Shown here piece after piece: positions 9,046-19,900 of a stretch of 64,000 bases of DNA. Numbering within the stretch: position 1 is the stretch's first letter; each line of letters begins with the position of its first letter. Origin of the DNA: Synechococcus sp. RSCCF101 (GTDB lineage Bacteria; Cyanobacteriota; Cyanobacteriia; PCC-6307; Cyanobiaceae); NCBI RefSeq assembly GCF_008807075.1, contig NZ_CP035632.1, forward strand, positions 1,364,001 to 1,428,000, read 5' to 3'. A program made the translations under genes and the position numbers. The notes below the pieces were generated by a model, which worked only from the letters and a program-made list of their open reading frames with translations, was not told the DNA's origin and did not search any database.

Positions 9046-10641
9046 CTATGTGGCGACATGCTGATGCCGCAGACGCTGGAGGATGTCATCCCAGGCCTGC
9101 AGCTGCTGGAGCTGGCTGGAGAGGTGCTGCCGGCGCGTGGCTGCACCGTGCTGGAGGGAATCCCGGAACGCGTCGTCGGTGAGAAGGCGGATCAAGTGGC
9201 GGGCAAACGCAGATTCGTCGCCGGGCGTGATAAGCACACCATTCACCCCGTCCACAATCATCTCCCGGGGGCCATACTCGATGTCGAAGGCAACAACCGG
9301 GCAGCCGCAGGCCAGGCTCTCCAGGACCACTCGGGGGTAGCCCTCATAGTGGCTCGTGAGGATGGACACAGCCGACGAGGCGAAGACCTGGAGCGGAGCA
9401 TCCGTTCGATCCTCAACCACAACGTTCTCGAACAGGCCATAGGCCTCGATCTGCTTCTGAACCGCGCCCTTCAAGCGTCCCTGCCCGATGAAGCGAAAGC
9501 GAGCCGAAGGGCACTCGGCACACACGCGCCGCGCAATGCGAAGCGCGGCGGCATGGTTCTTCTGTGCTGCGAAGGCACCGAGCGAAACGATGTCCAGGCT
9601 GCGAACCGAGGGCTTCGGCAGATTCGCCTCGGGAGGGAGACCGGTGGCCACCGACGCATACGCCGGACCGGGGGCCCGGTCCCTCAGGGCCTTGGCCTGA
9701 CGCTGCGTCTGCAGCACGATCAGGTCGTACGGGGTGTAGTCCGGCTCAAACGAGCTCCTGAGGGAGGTGGAGAGGTGACCGTTGTCGCGCTGAGCGAGGT
9801 GATGGTTGTGCGCCACCGCCACACAGGACAGGTGGGGGTGGGTGGTGACACGGCGGAGTGTGGTGAGGACCGGCCGGTACTCCCGCAGGCGGTCGCACAA
9901 CAGAACGGCGTGCTGCTCGGGGCACTCCTTCGTGAGGAGCGTCTGCAGCCAGGTCGCGATCAGCGGAGTGAGGGAGCTGTGCATGGAGCAGGCTCGTGAC
10001 TGGTGATCGTGCTCAACAACCTGGATCACGTGATCGTTGGCGGGTTGATCGATGGTGGCGTTGCTGTCTCTGGAGCGAAGGATCGTCAGAGCAATGGAGT
10101 GGTCCGAAAGCCGAAAGAACACATCGGTCACAAGCCCCGCGGCTCCAAGGAACTGCGTACGCACATGCTCACCGGTGGAGAGGTAGGTGTCGCGCTTCCA
10201 CTTCTGAGACCCGGAGAGGAAGTTCAGATAATCGAAGTCCTTGCGAATCCAGTAGAACGATTGAGTGCGATCCGCTCGGCAGACCCATTTCTCAACGCGC
10301 CCCTCATGGCTGGAGACACGCCGGAACGAGCGGAGCCATGAGGGCTCGATCTGAGCTGGCAGGCGGGGACCGACCAGGGAGCAGACGGAGCTGCCGTGCA
10401 GGATCCAGTGAAAGAAGCTGAGGATCCGGACAGCAGCAGGCAGCCTGCCTGCGGTGATGTGGTGGCGAGCCACTTCGGTCAGACCGGGGTTGAACTCAGC
10501 CAGAGTGAGGGATGTGTGGGGATACCGCTCCAGCAGGAGGCGGGCCAGTTGGAGCGCTGTGAGGTCGAGCCCACGCGGCTGCCTGACCAGGTTGCGATTG
10601 AGCAGGTAGAGGTGACTGTCGCGGGTTGGAGGGCGGCTCAC
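9046..10641 (-). CDS. GT4 glycosyltransferase of the TarM/GtfA/SdgB type
   Basis: A 531-residue GT-B glycosyltransferase. The C-terminal half has the donor-site block FRFIGQGRLKGAV and the E-x7-E motif in YEGYPRVVLESLACG, followed by PVVAFDIEYGPREMI, close to what I recall of the staphylococcal TarM signature (VVAFDIKYGP). The middle third resembles the beta-meander acceptor-binding insertion (DUF1975-like) of TarM, GtfA and SdgB (SFYWIRKDFDYLNFL, then KRDTYLSTGE). There is no signal peptide, so it should act in the cytoplasm. Its start overlaps the stop of the upstream fusion protein in an ATGA quartet. Its place behind a giant Ser-Asp protein makes serine O-glycosylation of that protein the likeliest job. 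Confidence 0.78.
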   Translation of the reverse strand: MSRPPTRDSHLYLLNRNLVRQPRGLDLTALQLARLLLERYPHTSLTLAEFNPGLTEVARHHITAGRLPAAVRILSFFHWILHGSSVCSLVGPRLPAQIEPSWLRSFRRVSSHEGRVEKWVCRADRTQSFYWIRKDFDYLNFLSGSQKWKRDTYLSTGEHVRTQFLGAAGLVTDVFFRLSDHSIALTILRSRDSNATIDQPANDHVIQVVEHDHQSRACSMHSSLTPLIATWLQTLLTKECPEQHAVLLCDRLREYRPVLTTLRRVTTHPHLSCVAVAHNHHLAQRDNGHLSTSLRSSFEPDYTPYDLIVLQTQRQAKALRDRAPGPAYASVATGLPPEANLPKPSVRSLDIVSLGAFAAQKNHAAALRIARRVCAECPSARFRFIGQGRLKGAVQKQIEAYGLFENVVVEDRTDAPLQVFASSAVSILTSHYEGYPRVVLESLACGCPVVAFDIEYGPREMIVDGVNGVLITPGDESAFARHLIRLLTDDAFRDSLQHGAATRRQHLSSQLQQLQAWDDILQRLRHQHVAT

Positions 10642-13600
10642 ACGCGACGCATTGAGGTGGGTGCGCTGGCTGCCTGCAGCCTCCTGAAGTGACGCTTCCA
10701 GGACACAGCCAGCTCAGGAGCATGGGTGAGATGCCCCTGCTGCGAGGCGGCAGACTCCTGAAGGTTGGCCAGAAGCGCCGGGTGATTGAGGAGATGAACC
10801 AGTCGTTCAACGAAGCTGGGGACATCTCCTGGCGGGAACAGGTAGCCGTTCACGCCCTCACGGATGAGCTCCTGCGGTCCGTACTCCACATCGAAGGCCA
10901 GCACCGGACAACCGCAGGCGAGGCTCTCCAGAATTCCAAGCGAGAAGCCCTCCTGGCGGCTTGTGCTGATCGAGAGGGCAGCCTTCTGATAGACGCTGGC
11001 CGGATTCGAGGTGTGACCAAGAATGTGGATTCGTTGGTCGAGTGAGTGCTGGTTAACCCACCTGACGAGGGCGGATCGGAGGCGGCCGGAACCGTGGAAC
11101 GTGAAGTCAACATCAGGGACACGCTCACAGACCTGCGCCGCAATCTCCAGTGCCGCCTGGTGATGCTTTTCGGGCGAGTAGCGGGCGACATACACGATCT
11201 CTCGTCGGCGAGGGCTGGGCGATTGGATCGCTGTGCAGTGACGCGGCTCGCAGTGCGGCACAACCGTCAGGGGAAGGGGCGCCAGAACGCCCCGAAGATG
11301 ATCACGCTGGCGGTGAGTCAGGCAGACAGCTGCATCAAAGGGAGAGTCCCCGGAGCGCAGGCGGTTGACGTGGTGCTTGGTCTCAGTCGTGGGGTTCCCC
11401 TGGGAATCCAGGCGCAGATGGTGTGAGTGAAGGCAGACGGTGGACAAGAAGCCAGGAGCACTCCCCTCAGCATGGCGGATGGTCTTCAGCAGACGGATGG
11501 CATCGACATAGTCCTGCGCACGATCGCAAACCAGATGCCTGGGCTGGGTATCAGGCACCTCCCGCTGCAGGACTGTCTGCAGCCATTGAGCCATCAGTGG
11601 GCTGAGGCTGGAGTGAACCGACGCCACAGCACCTCCCGACTCATACAGCAACACCTGGATGATGGGTCCGATTGACTGCCGATCCACAGGCTGGGCGCGA
11701 TGAATGCTCAGGGCCAGAGAAGAATCCCGATGGCGGTGATAGTGTTCAATCAGTACGGCACCAGAGTCTGGATAAAGAATCTCACTCTTCAGGAGACGAC
11801 CATCCACCCCGAACACCTCACGGCGACACTTTTTGCCGGATGAGAAGTAGTTGATGTAGTCATAGCCATGAGCAGGATCGTTCTTGACCCAGTAGAGGTG
11901 AGCATCCTCGAGTGGATTGAACCAGCGCTCATGCGATGTGCCCTCGACACACTCACGGCGCCAGGTCCCGGCCACAATCGATGGAAGCTGAGCAGATGCG
12001 TGATCGGTGGGCTGATCAGCCCCGACGGGAATGCCAAGCAACCACTCGAAGAAGTTGAGCACACGGACATCTGGTGCCAGCCTCTGGTTGACGACATGGC
12101 TGTGCTGCTGGCGCCTGAGGGCAGGTGAGAAACACCAGGTCAGGAACAGCACCTGGTGGGTGGGGTCCGCTGCCAGGATGCTGGCGCGCTCCATGGCGGC
12201 ATACTCGATGCCACTGGGAGCGAAAGGCAAGTCGCGGTTGAGGAGGAGCACCGATCGCCGCTCCGAGTCAATGATGCTCGCATAGGCGCAATAGCCGGAG
12301 ATGTAATGCTCGTTATCGTCAATGCGGCTGCGGAAGGCGTGATGACGGATGTAGAAGCTATTGGCGATGGTGTTCGGCCTGGCGAAGAACATGGCCAGCT
12401 CGGGCCAGAAAAAGCCATTGGCGAGATAGCGAGCCCGGAAGTGCATGGCCTCCTCAAACTCGGCCAGCGGAAAGTCATCAATGATGGATTGACAGGCCGG
12501 CAGGCGATCGGCATCAGCGATCAGCCGGTACGTGGCCGAGCACAGCTCCAGCAAAGTCGGATAGGTTGTGATGCGATGGCGAATGAACGAAAGGTGATCG
12601 CGAATGTTCGCCAGACCGAAGCGCAGAAGGGCCGGGTCCTGGTCGTGCGAGAAGAGAGCGGCGAATCCATAACCCAGCCAGTGGTCATGGGCCTTCCAGT
12701 GATCGTCAGCGATGAAATGATTCGCAACAGATCGAGCGATCAAGAGCAGGGTCCGGTCAGCCAGAGCCTCGTAGGCTCTGACAAGAGCAAACAGAGCTTC
12801 ACCGTCGTAGTAGATGATGCGGAAGCGATCCTTGATGGCGAGATCTGAGGCATTCAGCACATGCACAAACCCAGCATCCGCGAGTTCATGGAACATGCAG
12901 ATGCCCTGAACCAATTCACGCAGGGTTGTCTCCAGGCTCCTGTCGTCTGTGAGCTCCTGATACTTGGCAAGAGCCAGAACGGCATGAGCGGTGGCCCCCA
13001 GCTTCAACTCACCATTCACCTCAACGGTGAATCGGCACGCGGCTCTCTGCTCTGTCGCAGACGACCGATCAACCTTCACCGTGAAATAGTCAAGACCATG
13101 GCACAAGGCCGTTCGGATCCGGTCCAACTGGGCGGGGTCGCGGCTGTGGTCCCAGCCCTCAAGAAGGGAATAAACCGAACTGAAGTGCCGCAGGGTGTTG
13201 TATGTCTCGATGGAACGGTCAAAACAGGGCCATCGGCCATAGAAGAAGGATCCATCGGGCTTGATCTGGCGAGCCAGATAGTCGGTTGAGCGTTGGACCA
13301 GGTCAATAGTGTGCTGCTCGGATGGCCACTCCACCAACTCCCTGTAACCGCGGAACGAGCCAGCTTGTGTCAGCCACTCGGAACCGTGCTCGTCAACAAA
13401 ACCGCTGATGGTGTCAAAGAGATAGAGCTCTTGGTCATCGCGAGTCGGCCAGCCGAATGATTCTCCAAAGCGCACCTTGGAGTAGTTGCGGAGCAGCTTC
13501 TCACGAGGAAAGCCATTGGCATGCTCGGCCGAATAGAGCAGGCTCCAACCAAGCAGCTCGGACTCAGTGATGGCCCTGCGGAAGCTCTGATCGAATGAGA

Positions 13601-13973
13601 TCCCATGCGGAAAATAGTTCCGTTTTGTAGCCTGAATCTTCATCTTCAACTCTGCCCACAGAAGTGGCTGCACATGAACAGCCACATCCAGCCGAGCCCA
13701 GCGCAGTTGCGCGGCGTCAAGAAGCTTGTCATTCCTCAGGCGAGCAATCAGCCGCTTGGCGGCATCTCGTACCGTTGCCGCCACGTCACAACGGGTGATC
13801 GCACGACGTCGACCGTCACTCAGGCTCAAAAAGACCGAATAGCCAGAGAGCGGTATGCGTCTAGCCCCAGAGCCTGAGAGCTGGACCTCTCGCTGTTCAA
13901 GGAGACGGTGGTCTAGTCCATCAGCGAGGGGCAGCAGCCTTGCTTCCGGGCCAGGAGGGGGACGACGCGCCAC
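10638..13973 (-). CDS. Large fusion protein: helical-toroid-like N-terminal half plus TarM/GtfA-like glycosyltransferase
   Basis: A 1111-residue protein. Residues about 1-190 are unrecognised. Residues about 200-580 are helix-rich with repeated helical pairs (TYNTLRHFSSVYSLLEGW, ATAHAVLALAKYQE, YYDGEALFALVRAYEAL), suggesting an alpha/alpha-toroid such as in glycosidases, C5-epimerases or lanthionine-cyclase-like proteins. Residues about 600-1100 repeat the architecture of the neighbouring glycosyltransferase: a beta-meander (LYWVKNDPAHGYDYINYF), then a GT4 domain with HGSGRLRSALV and EGFSLGILESLACG followed by VLAFDVEYGPQELI. It starts 14 bp after the SD-protein stop. GT identity is secure; the role of the N-terminal half (acceptor recognition, glycan editing) is unknown. 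Confidence 0.75.
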   Translation of the reverse strand: MARRPPPGPEARLLPLADGLDHRLLEQREVQLSGSGARRIPLSGYSVFLSLSDGRRRAITRCDVAATVRDAAKRLIARLRNDKLLDAAQLRWARLDVAVHVQPLLWAELKMKIQATKRNYFPHGISFDQSFRRAITESELLGWSLLYSAEHANGFPREKLLRNYSKVRFGESFGWPTRDDQELYLFDTISGFVDEHGSEWLTQAGSFRGYRELVEWPSEQHTIDLVQRSTDYLARQIKPDGSFFYGRWPCFDRSIETYNTLRHFSSVYSLLEGWDHSRDPAQLDRIRTALCHGLDYFTVKVDRSSATEQRAACRFTVEVNGELKLGATAHAVLALAKYQELTDDRSLETTLRELVQGICMFHELADAGFVHVLNASDLAIKDRFRIIYYDGEALFALVRAYEALADRTLLLIARSVANHFIADDHWKAHDHWLGYGFAALFSHDQDPALLRFGLANIRDHLSFIRHRITTYPTLLELCSATYRLIADADRLPACQSIIDDFPLAEFEEAMHFRARYLANGFFWPELAMFFARPNTIANSFYIRHHAFRSRIDDNEHYISGYCAYASIIDSERRSVLLLNRDLPFAPSGIEYAAMERASILAADPTHQVLFLTWCFSPALRRQQHSHVVNQRLAPDVRVLNFFEWLLGIPVGADQPTDHASAQLPSIVAGTWRRECVEGTSHERWFNPLEDAHLYWVKNDPAHGYDYINYFSSGKKCRREVFGVDGRLLKSEILYPDSGAVLIEHYHRHRDSSLALSIHRAQPVDRQSIGPIIQVLLYESGGAVASVHSSLSPLMAQWLQTVLQREVPDTQPRHLVCDRAQDYVDAIRLLKTIRHAEGSAPGFLSTVCLHSHHLRLDSQGNPTTETKHHVNRLRSGDSPFDAAVCLTHRQRDHLRGVLAPLPLTVVPHCEPRHCTAIQSPSPRRREIVYVARYSPEKHHQAALEIAAQVCERVPDVDFTFHGSGRLRSALVRWVNQHSLDQRIHILGHTSNPASVYQKAALSISTSRQEGFSLGILESLACGCPVLAFDVEYGPQELIREGVNGYLFPPGDVPSFVERLVHLLNHPALLANLQESAASQQGHLTHAPELAVSWKRHFRRLQAASAPTSMRRV

Positions 13974-13987
13974 TGGATCAGAAATCG

Positions 13988-16900
13988 CTAGAGATACTCC
14001 TGATCGTCCATGTCGTCGCTTGGGCCGACGTCCTCAAACTGATCAAGCGTATCCATATCCGTGAAGGCATCCACCTCCATCTCTGGAACGTCCATCTCGG
14101 CATCCATGCTTGATTCCTCGGCCTCATCTTCATAGTCCCCCATGACGTCGGGATCATCCATGCTGTCGAGCTCGTCAATCGAGAACTCAATATCCTCATC
14201 AAGGCCATCATCCTCTTCAGAACCATCAGATTCCTCTGAGGCGTCCAGCTCAGCATCAAACGACTCCTCGTCGCTGGTGGGGTCCAGATCAGAGTCCTCC
14301 TCAGTGGTTGGGTTGGGGTCCTCACTGGAGGCATCATCAGCACTGTCCTGGGCAGCGTCATCAGCCTCATTGGAGGCTTGATCATCTCCGGTTGCATCGC
14401 CATCCGTCTCCGGAGGGGTCTCGTCTTCAGTCTCTGAATCGGGTTCATCCGATTCATCCGTATCGGCGCTGTCAGCAGGCTCGAATGAGGCATCCGCGTC
14501 AGTGTCCGCCGTCTCCTCATCAGCGGATTGGTCGTCGTCATCCGGTTGATCATCATCGTCTGCATCACTGCGCTCTCGGAAGGAGTCGTCGTCAGCATCG
14601 GAGTCCCCATCAGAATCGGAATCCCCATCCGCGTCCGAATCGCCGTCCGCATCGGAATCGCCGTCCGCATCGGAATCACCGTCCGCATCCGAATCCCCGT
14701 CGGCGTCTGAATCCCCATCCGCATCGGAATCGCCATCAGCGTCCGAATCTCCATCCGCATCCGAGTCCCCATCGGCATCCGAGTCGCCATCGGCATCTGA
14801 GTCCCCATCCGCATCCGAGTCCCCGTCAGCATCGGAATCGCCATCCGCATCCGAGTCCCCATCAGCATCGGAATCGCCGTCGGCGTCTGAATCACCATCC
14901 GCATCGGAATCACCGTCCGCATCCGAATCCCCGTCGGCGTCCGAATCCCCATCCGCATCGGAATCACCGTCCGCATCGGAATCGCCATCAGCGTCCGAAT
15001 CTCCATCCGCATCCGAGTCCCCGTCAGCATCTGAATCGCCGTCAGCGTCCGAATCTCCATCCGCATCCGAGTCGCCATCGGCGTCTGAATCTCCATCGGC
15101 GTCTGAGTCCCCATCCGCATCCGAGTCCCCGTCGGCATCGGAATCTCCATCCGCATCCGAGTCCCCATCAGCATCGGAATCGCCGTCGGCGTCTGAATCA
15201 CCATCCGCATCGGAATCACCGTCCGCATCCGAATCCCCGTCGGCGTCCGAATCCCCATCCGCATCGGAATCACCGTCCGCATCGGAATCGCCATCAGCGT
15301 CCGAATCTCCATCCGCATCCGAGTCCCCGTCAGCATCTGAATCGCCGTCAGCGTCCGAATCGCCATCCGCATCCGAGTCGCCATCGGCGTCTGAATCTCC
15401 ATCGGCGTCTGAGTCCCCATCCGCATCCGAGTCCCCGTCAGCGTCCGAGTCACTATCGGAGTCGGAGTCGCTGTCGGAGTCCGAATCACTGTCCGAATCG
15501 GAGTCGCTGTCGGAATCCGAGTCACTGTCTGAGTCGGAGTCACTGTCGGAATCCGAGTCGCTGTCGGAGTCCGAGTCGCTATCGGAATCCGAATCGCTAT
15601 CGGAGTCGCTGTCCGAATCGGAATCGCTATCGGAGTCCGAATCACTGTCGGAGTCGGAGTCGCTATCCGAGTCGGAGTCGCTGTCCGAATCCGAGTCGCT
15701 GTCGGAGTCCGAGTCCGAGTCGCTATCTGAGTCGGAGTCGCTGTCGGAGTCCGAATCACTGTCCGAATCGGAGTCGCTGTCGGAATCCGAGTCACTGTCT
15801 GAGTCGGAGTCACTGTCGGAATCCGAGTCGCTATCGGAATCCGAATCGCTATCGGAGTCGCTGTCCGAATCGGAATCGCTATCGGAGTCCGAATCACTGT
15901 CGGAGTCGGAGTCGCTGTCGGAGTCCGAGTCGCTATCGGAGTCCGAATCGCTGTCCGAGTCGGAGTCACTGTCTGAGTCCGAGTCGCTATCGGAGTCCGA
16001 ATCGCTGTCCGAGTCGGAGTCACTGTCTGAGTCCGAGTCGCTATCGGAGTCCGAGTCACTGTCGGAGTCCGAGTCGCTGTCCGAGTCGGAGTCACTGTCT
16101 GAGTCCGAGTCGCTGTCTGAGTCGGAATCACTGTCGGAATCCGAGTCGCTATCGGAGTCCGAATCGCTATCCGAGTCCGAGTCACTGTCGGAATCCGAAT
16201 CGCTGTCGGAATCCGAGTCGCTATCGGAGTCGGAGTCACTGTCGGAATCCGAGTCGCTATCGGAGTCCGAGTCGCTATCGGAATCGGAGTCGCTGTCGGA
16301 GTCGGAGTCGCTATCGGAGTCCGAATCACTGTCGGAATCCGAGTCGCTATCGGAGTCCGAATCGCTATCCGAGTCCGAGTCGCTATCGGAGTCCGAATCG
16401 CTATCCGAGTCCGAGTCGCTGTCCGAGTCGGAGTCACTGTCTGAGTCCGAGTCGCTATCGGAGTCCGAATCGCTGTCCGAGTCGGAGTCACTGTCTGAGT
16501 CCGAGTCGCTATCGGAGTCCGAATCGCTGTCCGAGTCGGAGTCGCTGTCGGAGTCCGAATCGCTGTCTGAGTCGGAATCACTGTCGGAATCCGAGTCGCT
16601 GTCGGAGTCCGAATCGCTGTCTGAATCCGAGTCGCTGTCGGAATCCGAATCGCTGTCTGAATCCGAGTCGCTGTCGGAATCCGAATCGCTATCGGAGTCA
16701 GAGTCGCTGTCGGAATCGGAGTCACTGTCTGAGTCCGAGTCGCTGTCTGAATCCGAATCGCTGTCGGAATCCGAATCGCTGTCTGAGTCCGAGTCGCTGT
16801 CCGAATCGGAATCGCTGTCCGAATCCGAGTCACTGTCCGAGTCGGAGTCGCTGTCGGAATCCGAGTCGCTATCGGAGTCCGAATCGCTATCCGAGTCCGA

Positions 16901-19900
16901 GTCGCTGTCGGAATCCGAGTCGCTATCGGAGTCGGAGTCGCTATCCGAGTCGGAATCACTGTCGGAATCCGAGTCGCTATCGGAGTCGGAGTCGCTGTCG
17001 GAGTCCGAGTCGCTATCGGAATCGGAGTCGCTATCCGAGTCGGAATCACTGTCGGAATCCGAGTCGCTATCGGAGTCCGAATCGCTATCCGAGTCCGAAT
17101 CACTGTCTGAATCCGAGTCGCTGTCGGAGTCGGAGTCACTGTCCGAATCGGAATCGCTGTCCGAATCCGAGTCGCTGTCGGAGTCCGAATCGCTATCGGA
17201 ATCCGAGTCGCTGTCCGCGTCGGAGTCACTGTCGGAATCCGAATCGCTGTCGGAGTCCGAGTCGCTGTCGGAATCGGAGTCACTATCGGAGTCGGAGTCA
17301 CTGTCCGAATCCGAGTCGCTGTCGGAGTCCGAATCGCTATCGGAATCCGAGTCGCTGTCCGCGTCGGAGTCACTGTCGGAATCCGAATCGCTGTCGGAGT
17401 CCGAGTCGCTGTCGGAATCGGAGTCACTATCGGAGTCGGAGTCACTGTCCGAATCCGAGTCGCTGTCGGAGTCCGAATCGCTATCGGAATCCGAGTCGCT
17501 GTCGGAGTCGCTGTCGGAATCCGAATCACTATCGGAGTCGGAGTCGCTGTCCGAATCCGAGTCGCTGTCGGAGTCCGAATCGCTATCGGAATCCGAATCA
17601 CTATCGGAGTCGGAGTCGCTGTCCGAATCCGAGTCGCTATCGGAGTCGGAGTCGCTGTCCGAGTCCGAATCGCTGTCGGAATCCGAGTCGCTATCGGAGT
17701 CGGAGTCGCTATCCGAGTCGGAATCACTGTCGGAATCCGAGTCGCTGTCCGAGTCGGAGTCACTGTCGGAATCCGAATCGCTATCGGAGTCCGAGTCGCT
17801 ATCGGAGTCCGAGTCGCTATCGGAGTCGGAGTCGCTATCCGAGTCGGAATCACTGTCGGAATCCGAATCGCTATCGGAGTCCGAGTCGCTATCGGAGTCC
17901 GAGTCGCTATCGGAGTCGGAGTCGCTATCCGAGTCGGAATCACTGTCGGAATCCGAGTCCGAGTCACTGTCGGAGTCCGAATCGCTGTCTGAATCCGAGT
18001 CGCTGTCTGAATCGGAGTCGCTATCGGAATCGGAGTCGCTATCCGAGTCGGAATCACTGTCGGAATCCGAATCGCTATCGGAGTCCGAGTCGCTATCGGA
18101 GTCGGAGTCGCTATCCGAGTCGGAATCACTGTCGGAATCCGAGTCCGAGTCACTGTCGGAGTCCGAATCGCTGTCTGAATCCGAGTCGCTGTCTGAATCG
18201 GAGTCGCTATCGGAATCGGAGTCGCTATCCGAGTCGGAATCACTGTCGGAATCCGAGTCGCTATCGGAGTCCGAATCACTGTCTGAATCCGAGTCGCTGT
18301 CGGAGTCGGAGTCACTGTCCGAATCGGAATCGCTGTCCGAATCCGAGTCACTGTCCGAGTCGGAGTCGCTGTCGGAGTCCGAATCGCTGTCGGAATCCGA
18401 ATCACTATCGGAGTCGGAGTCGCTGTCCGAATCCGAGTCGCTGTCGGAATCCGAGTCACTGTCTGAGTCGGAATCGCTGTCGGAATCGCTGTCGGAATCG
18501 CTGTCGGAATCCGAGTCGCTATCCGAGTCGGAATCGCTATCCGAGTCCGAATCACTGTCGGAGTCCGAATCACTGTCTGAGTCGGAGTCGCTGTCGGAAT
18601 CCGAATCGCTGTCGGAGTCCGAGTCCGAGTCACTGTCGGAGTCCGAATCGCTGTCGGAGTCCGAATCGCTGTCGGAGTCCGAATCGCTGTCGGAATCCGA
18701 GTCACTGTCTGAGTCGGAATCGCTGTCGGAATCGCTGTCGGAATCCGAGTCGCTATCCGAGTCGGAATCGCTATCCGAGTCCGAATCACTGTCGGAGTCC
18801 GAATCACTGTCTGAGTCGGAGTCGCTGTCGGAATCCGAATCGCTGTCGGAGTCCGAGTCCGAGTCACTGTCGGAGTCCGAATCGCTGTCTGAATCCGAGT
18901 CGCTGTCTGAATCGGAGTCGCTGTCGGAGTCCGAATCGCTGTCGGAGTCCGAGTCGGAGTCACTGTCGGAATCCGAATCGCTGTCGGAGTCCGAGTCGGA
19001 GTCACTGTCGGAGTCCGAATCGCTGTCGGAGTCCGAATCGCTGTCGGAGTCCGAATCGCTGTCTGAATCCGAGTCGCTGTCGGAGTCCGAATCGCTGTCG
19101 GAATCCGAATCGCTGTCGGAGTCCGAGTCGCTGTCCGAGTCGGAGTCACTGTCCGAGTCGGAGTCGCTGTCGGAATCCGAGTCGGAGTCACTGTCGGAGT
19201 CCGAGTCACTGTCGGAGTCCGAGTCGGAGTCACTGTCGGAATCCGAATCGCTGTCGGAGTCCGAGTCACTGTCCGAGTCGGAGTCGCTGTCGGAGTCCGA
19301 ATCGCTGTCGGAATCCGAGTCGCTGTCTGAATCGGAGTCGCTGTCTGAATCGGAGTCGCTGTCGGAGTCCGAATCGCTGTCGGAGTCCGAATCGCTGTCG
19401 GAGTCCGAGTCGCTGTCCGAGTCGGAGTCGCTGTCGGAATCCGAGTCGCTATCCGAGTCGCTATCCGAGTCGGAGTCACTGTCGGAGTCCGAGTCACTGT
19501 CTGAGTCGGAGTCGCTGTCGGAATCCGAATCGCTGTCGGAGTCCGAATCGCTGTCGGAGTCCGAGTCGCTGTCGGAATCGGAGTCACTGTCGGAGTCCGA
19601 GTCACTGTCGGAGTCCGAATCGCTGTCGGAATCCGAATCGCTGTCCGAGTCGGAGTCGCTGTCCGAGTCGGAGTCGCTGTCTGAGTCCGAATCGCTGTCG
19701 GAATCCGAGTCGCTGTCCGAGTCGGAGTCACTGTCCGAGTCGGAGTCGCTGTCGGAATCCGAGTCGGAGTCACTGTCGGAGTCCGAGTCACTGTCGGAGT
19801 CCGAGTCGGAGTCACTGTCGGAATCCGAATCGCTGTCGGAGTCCGAGTCACTGTCCGAGTCGGAGTCGCTGTCGGAGTCCGAATCGCTGTCGGAATCCGA

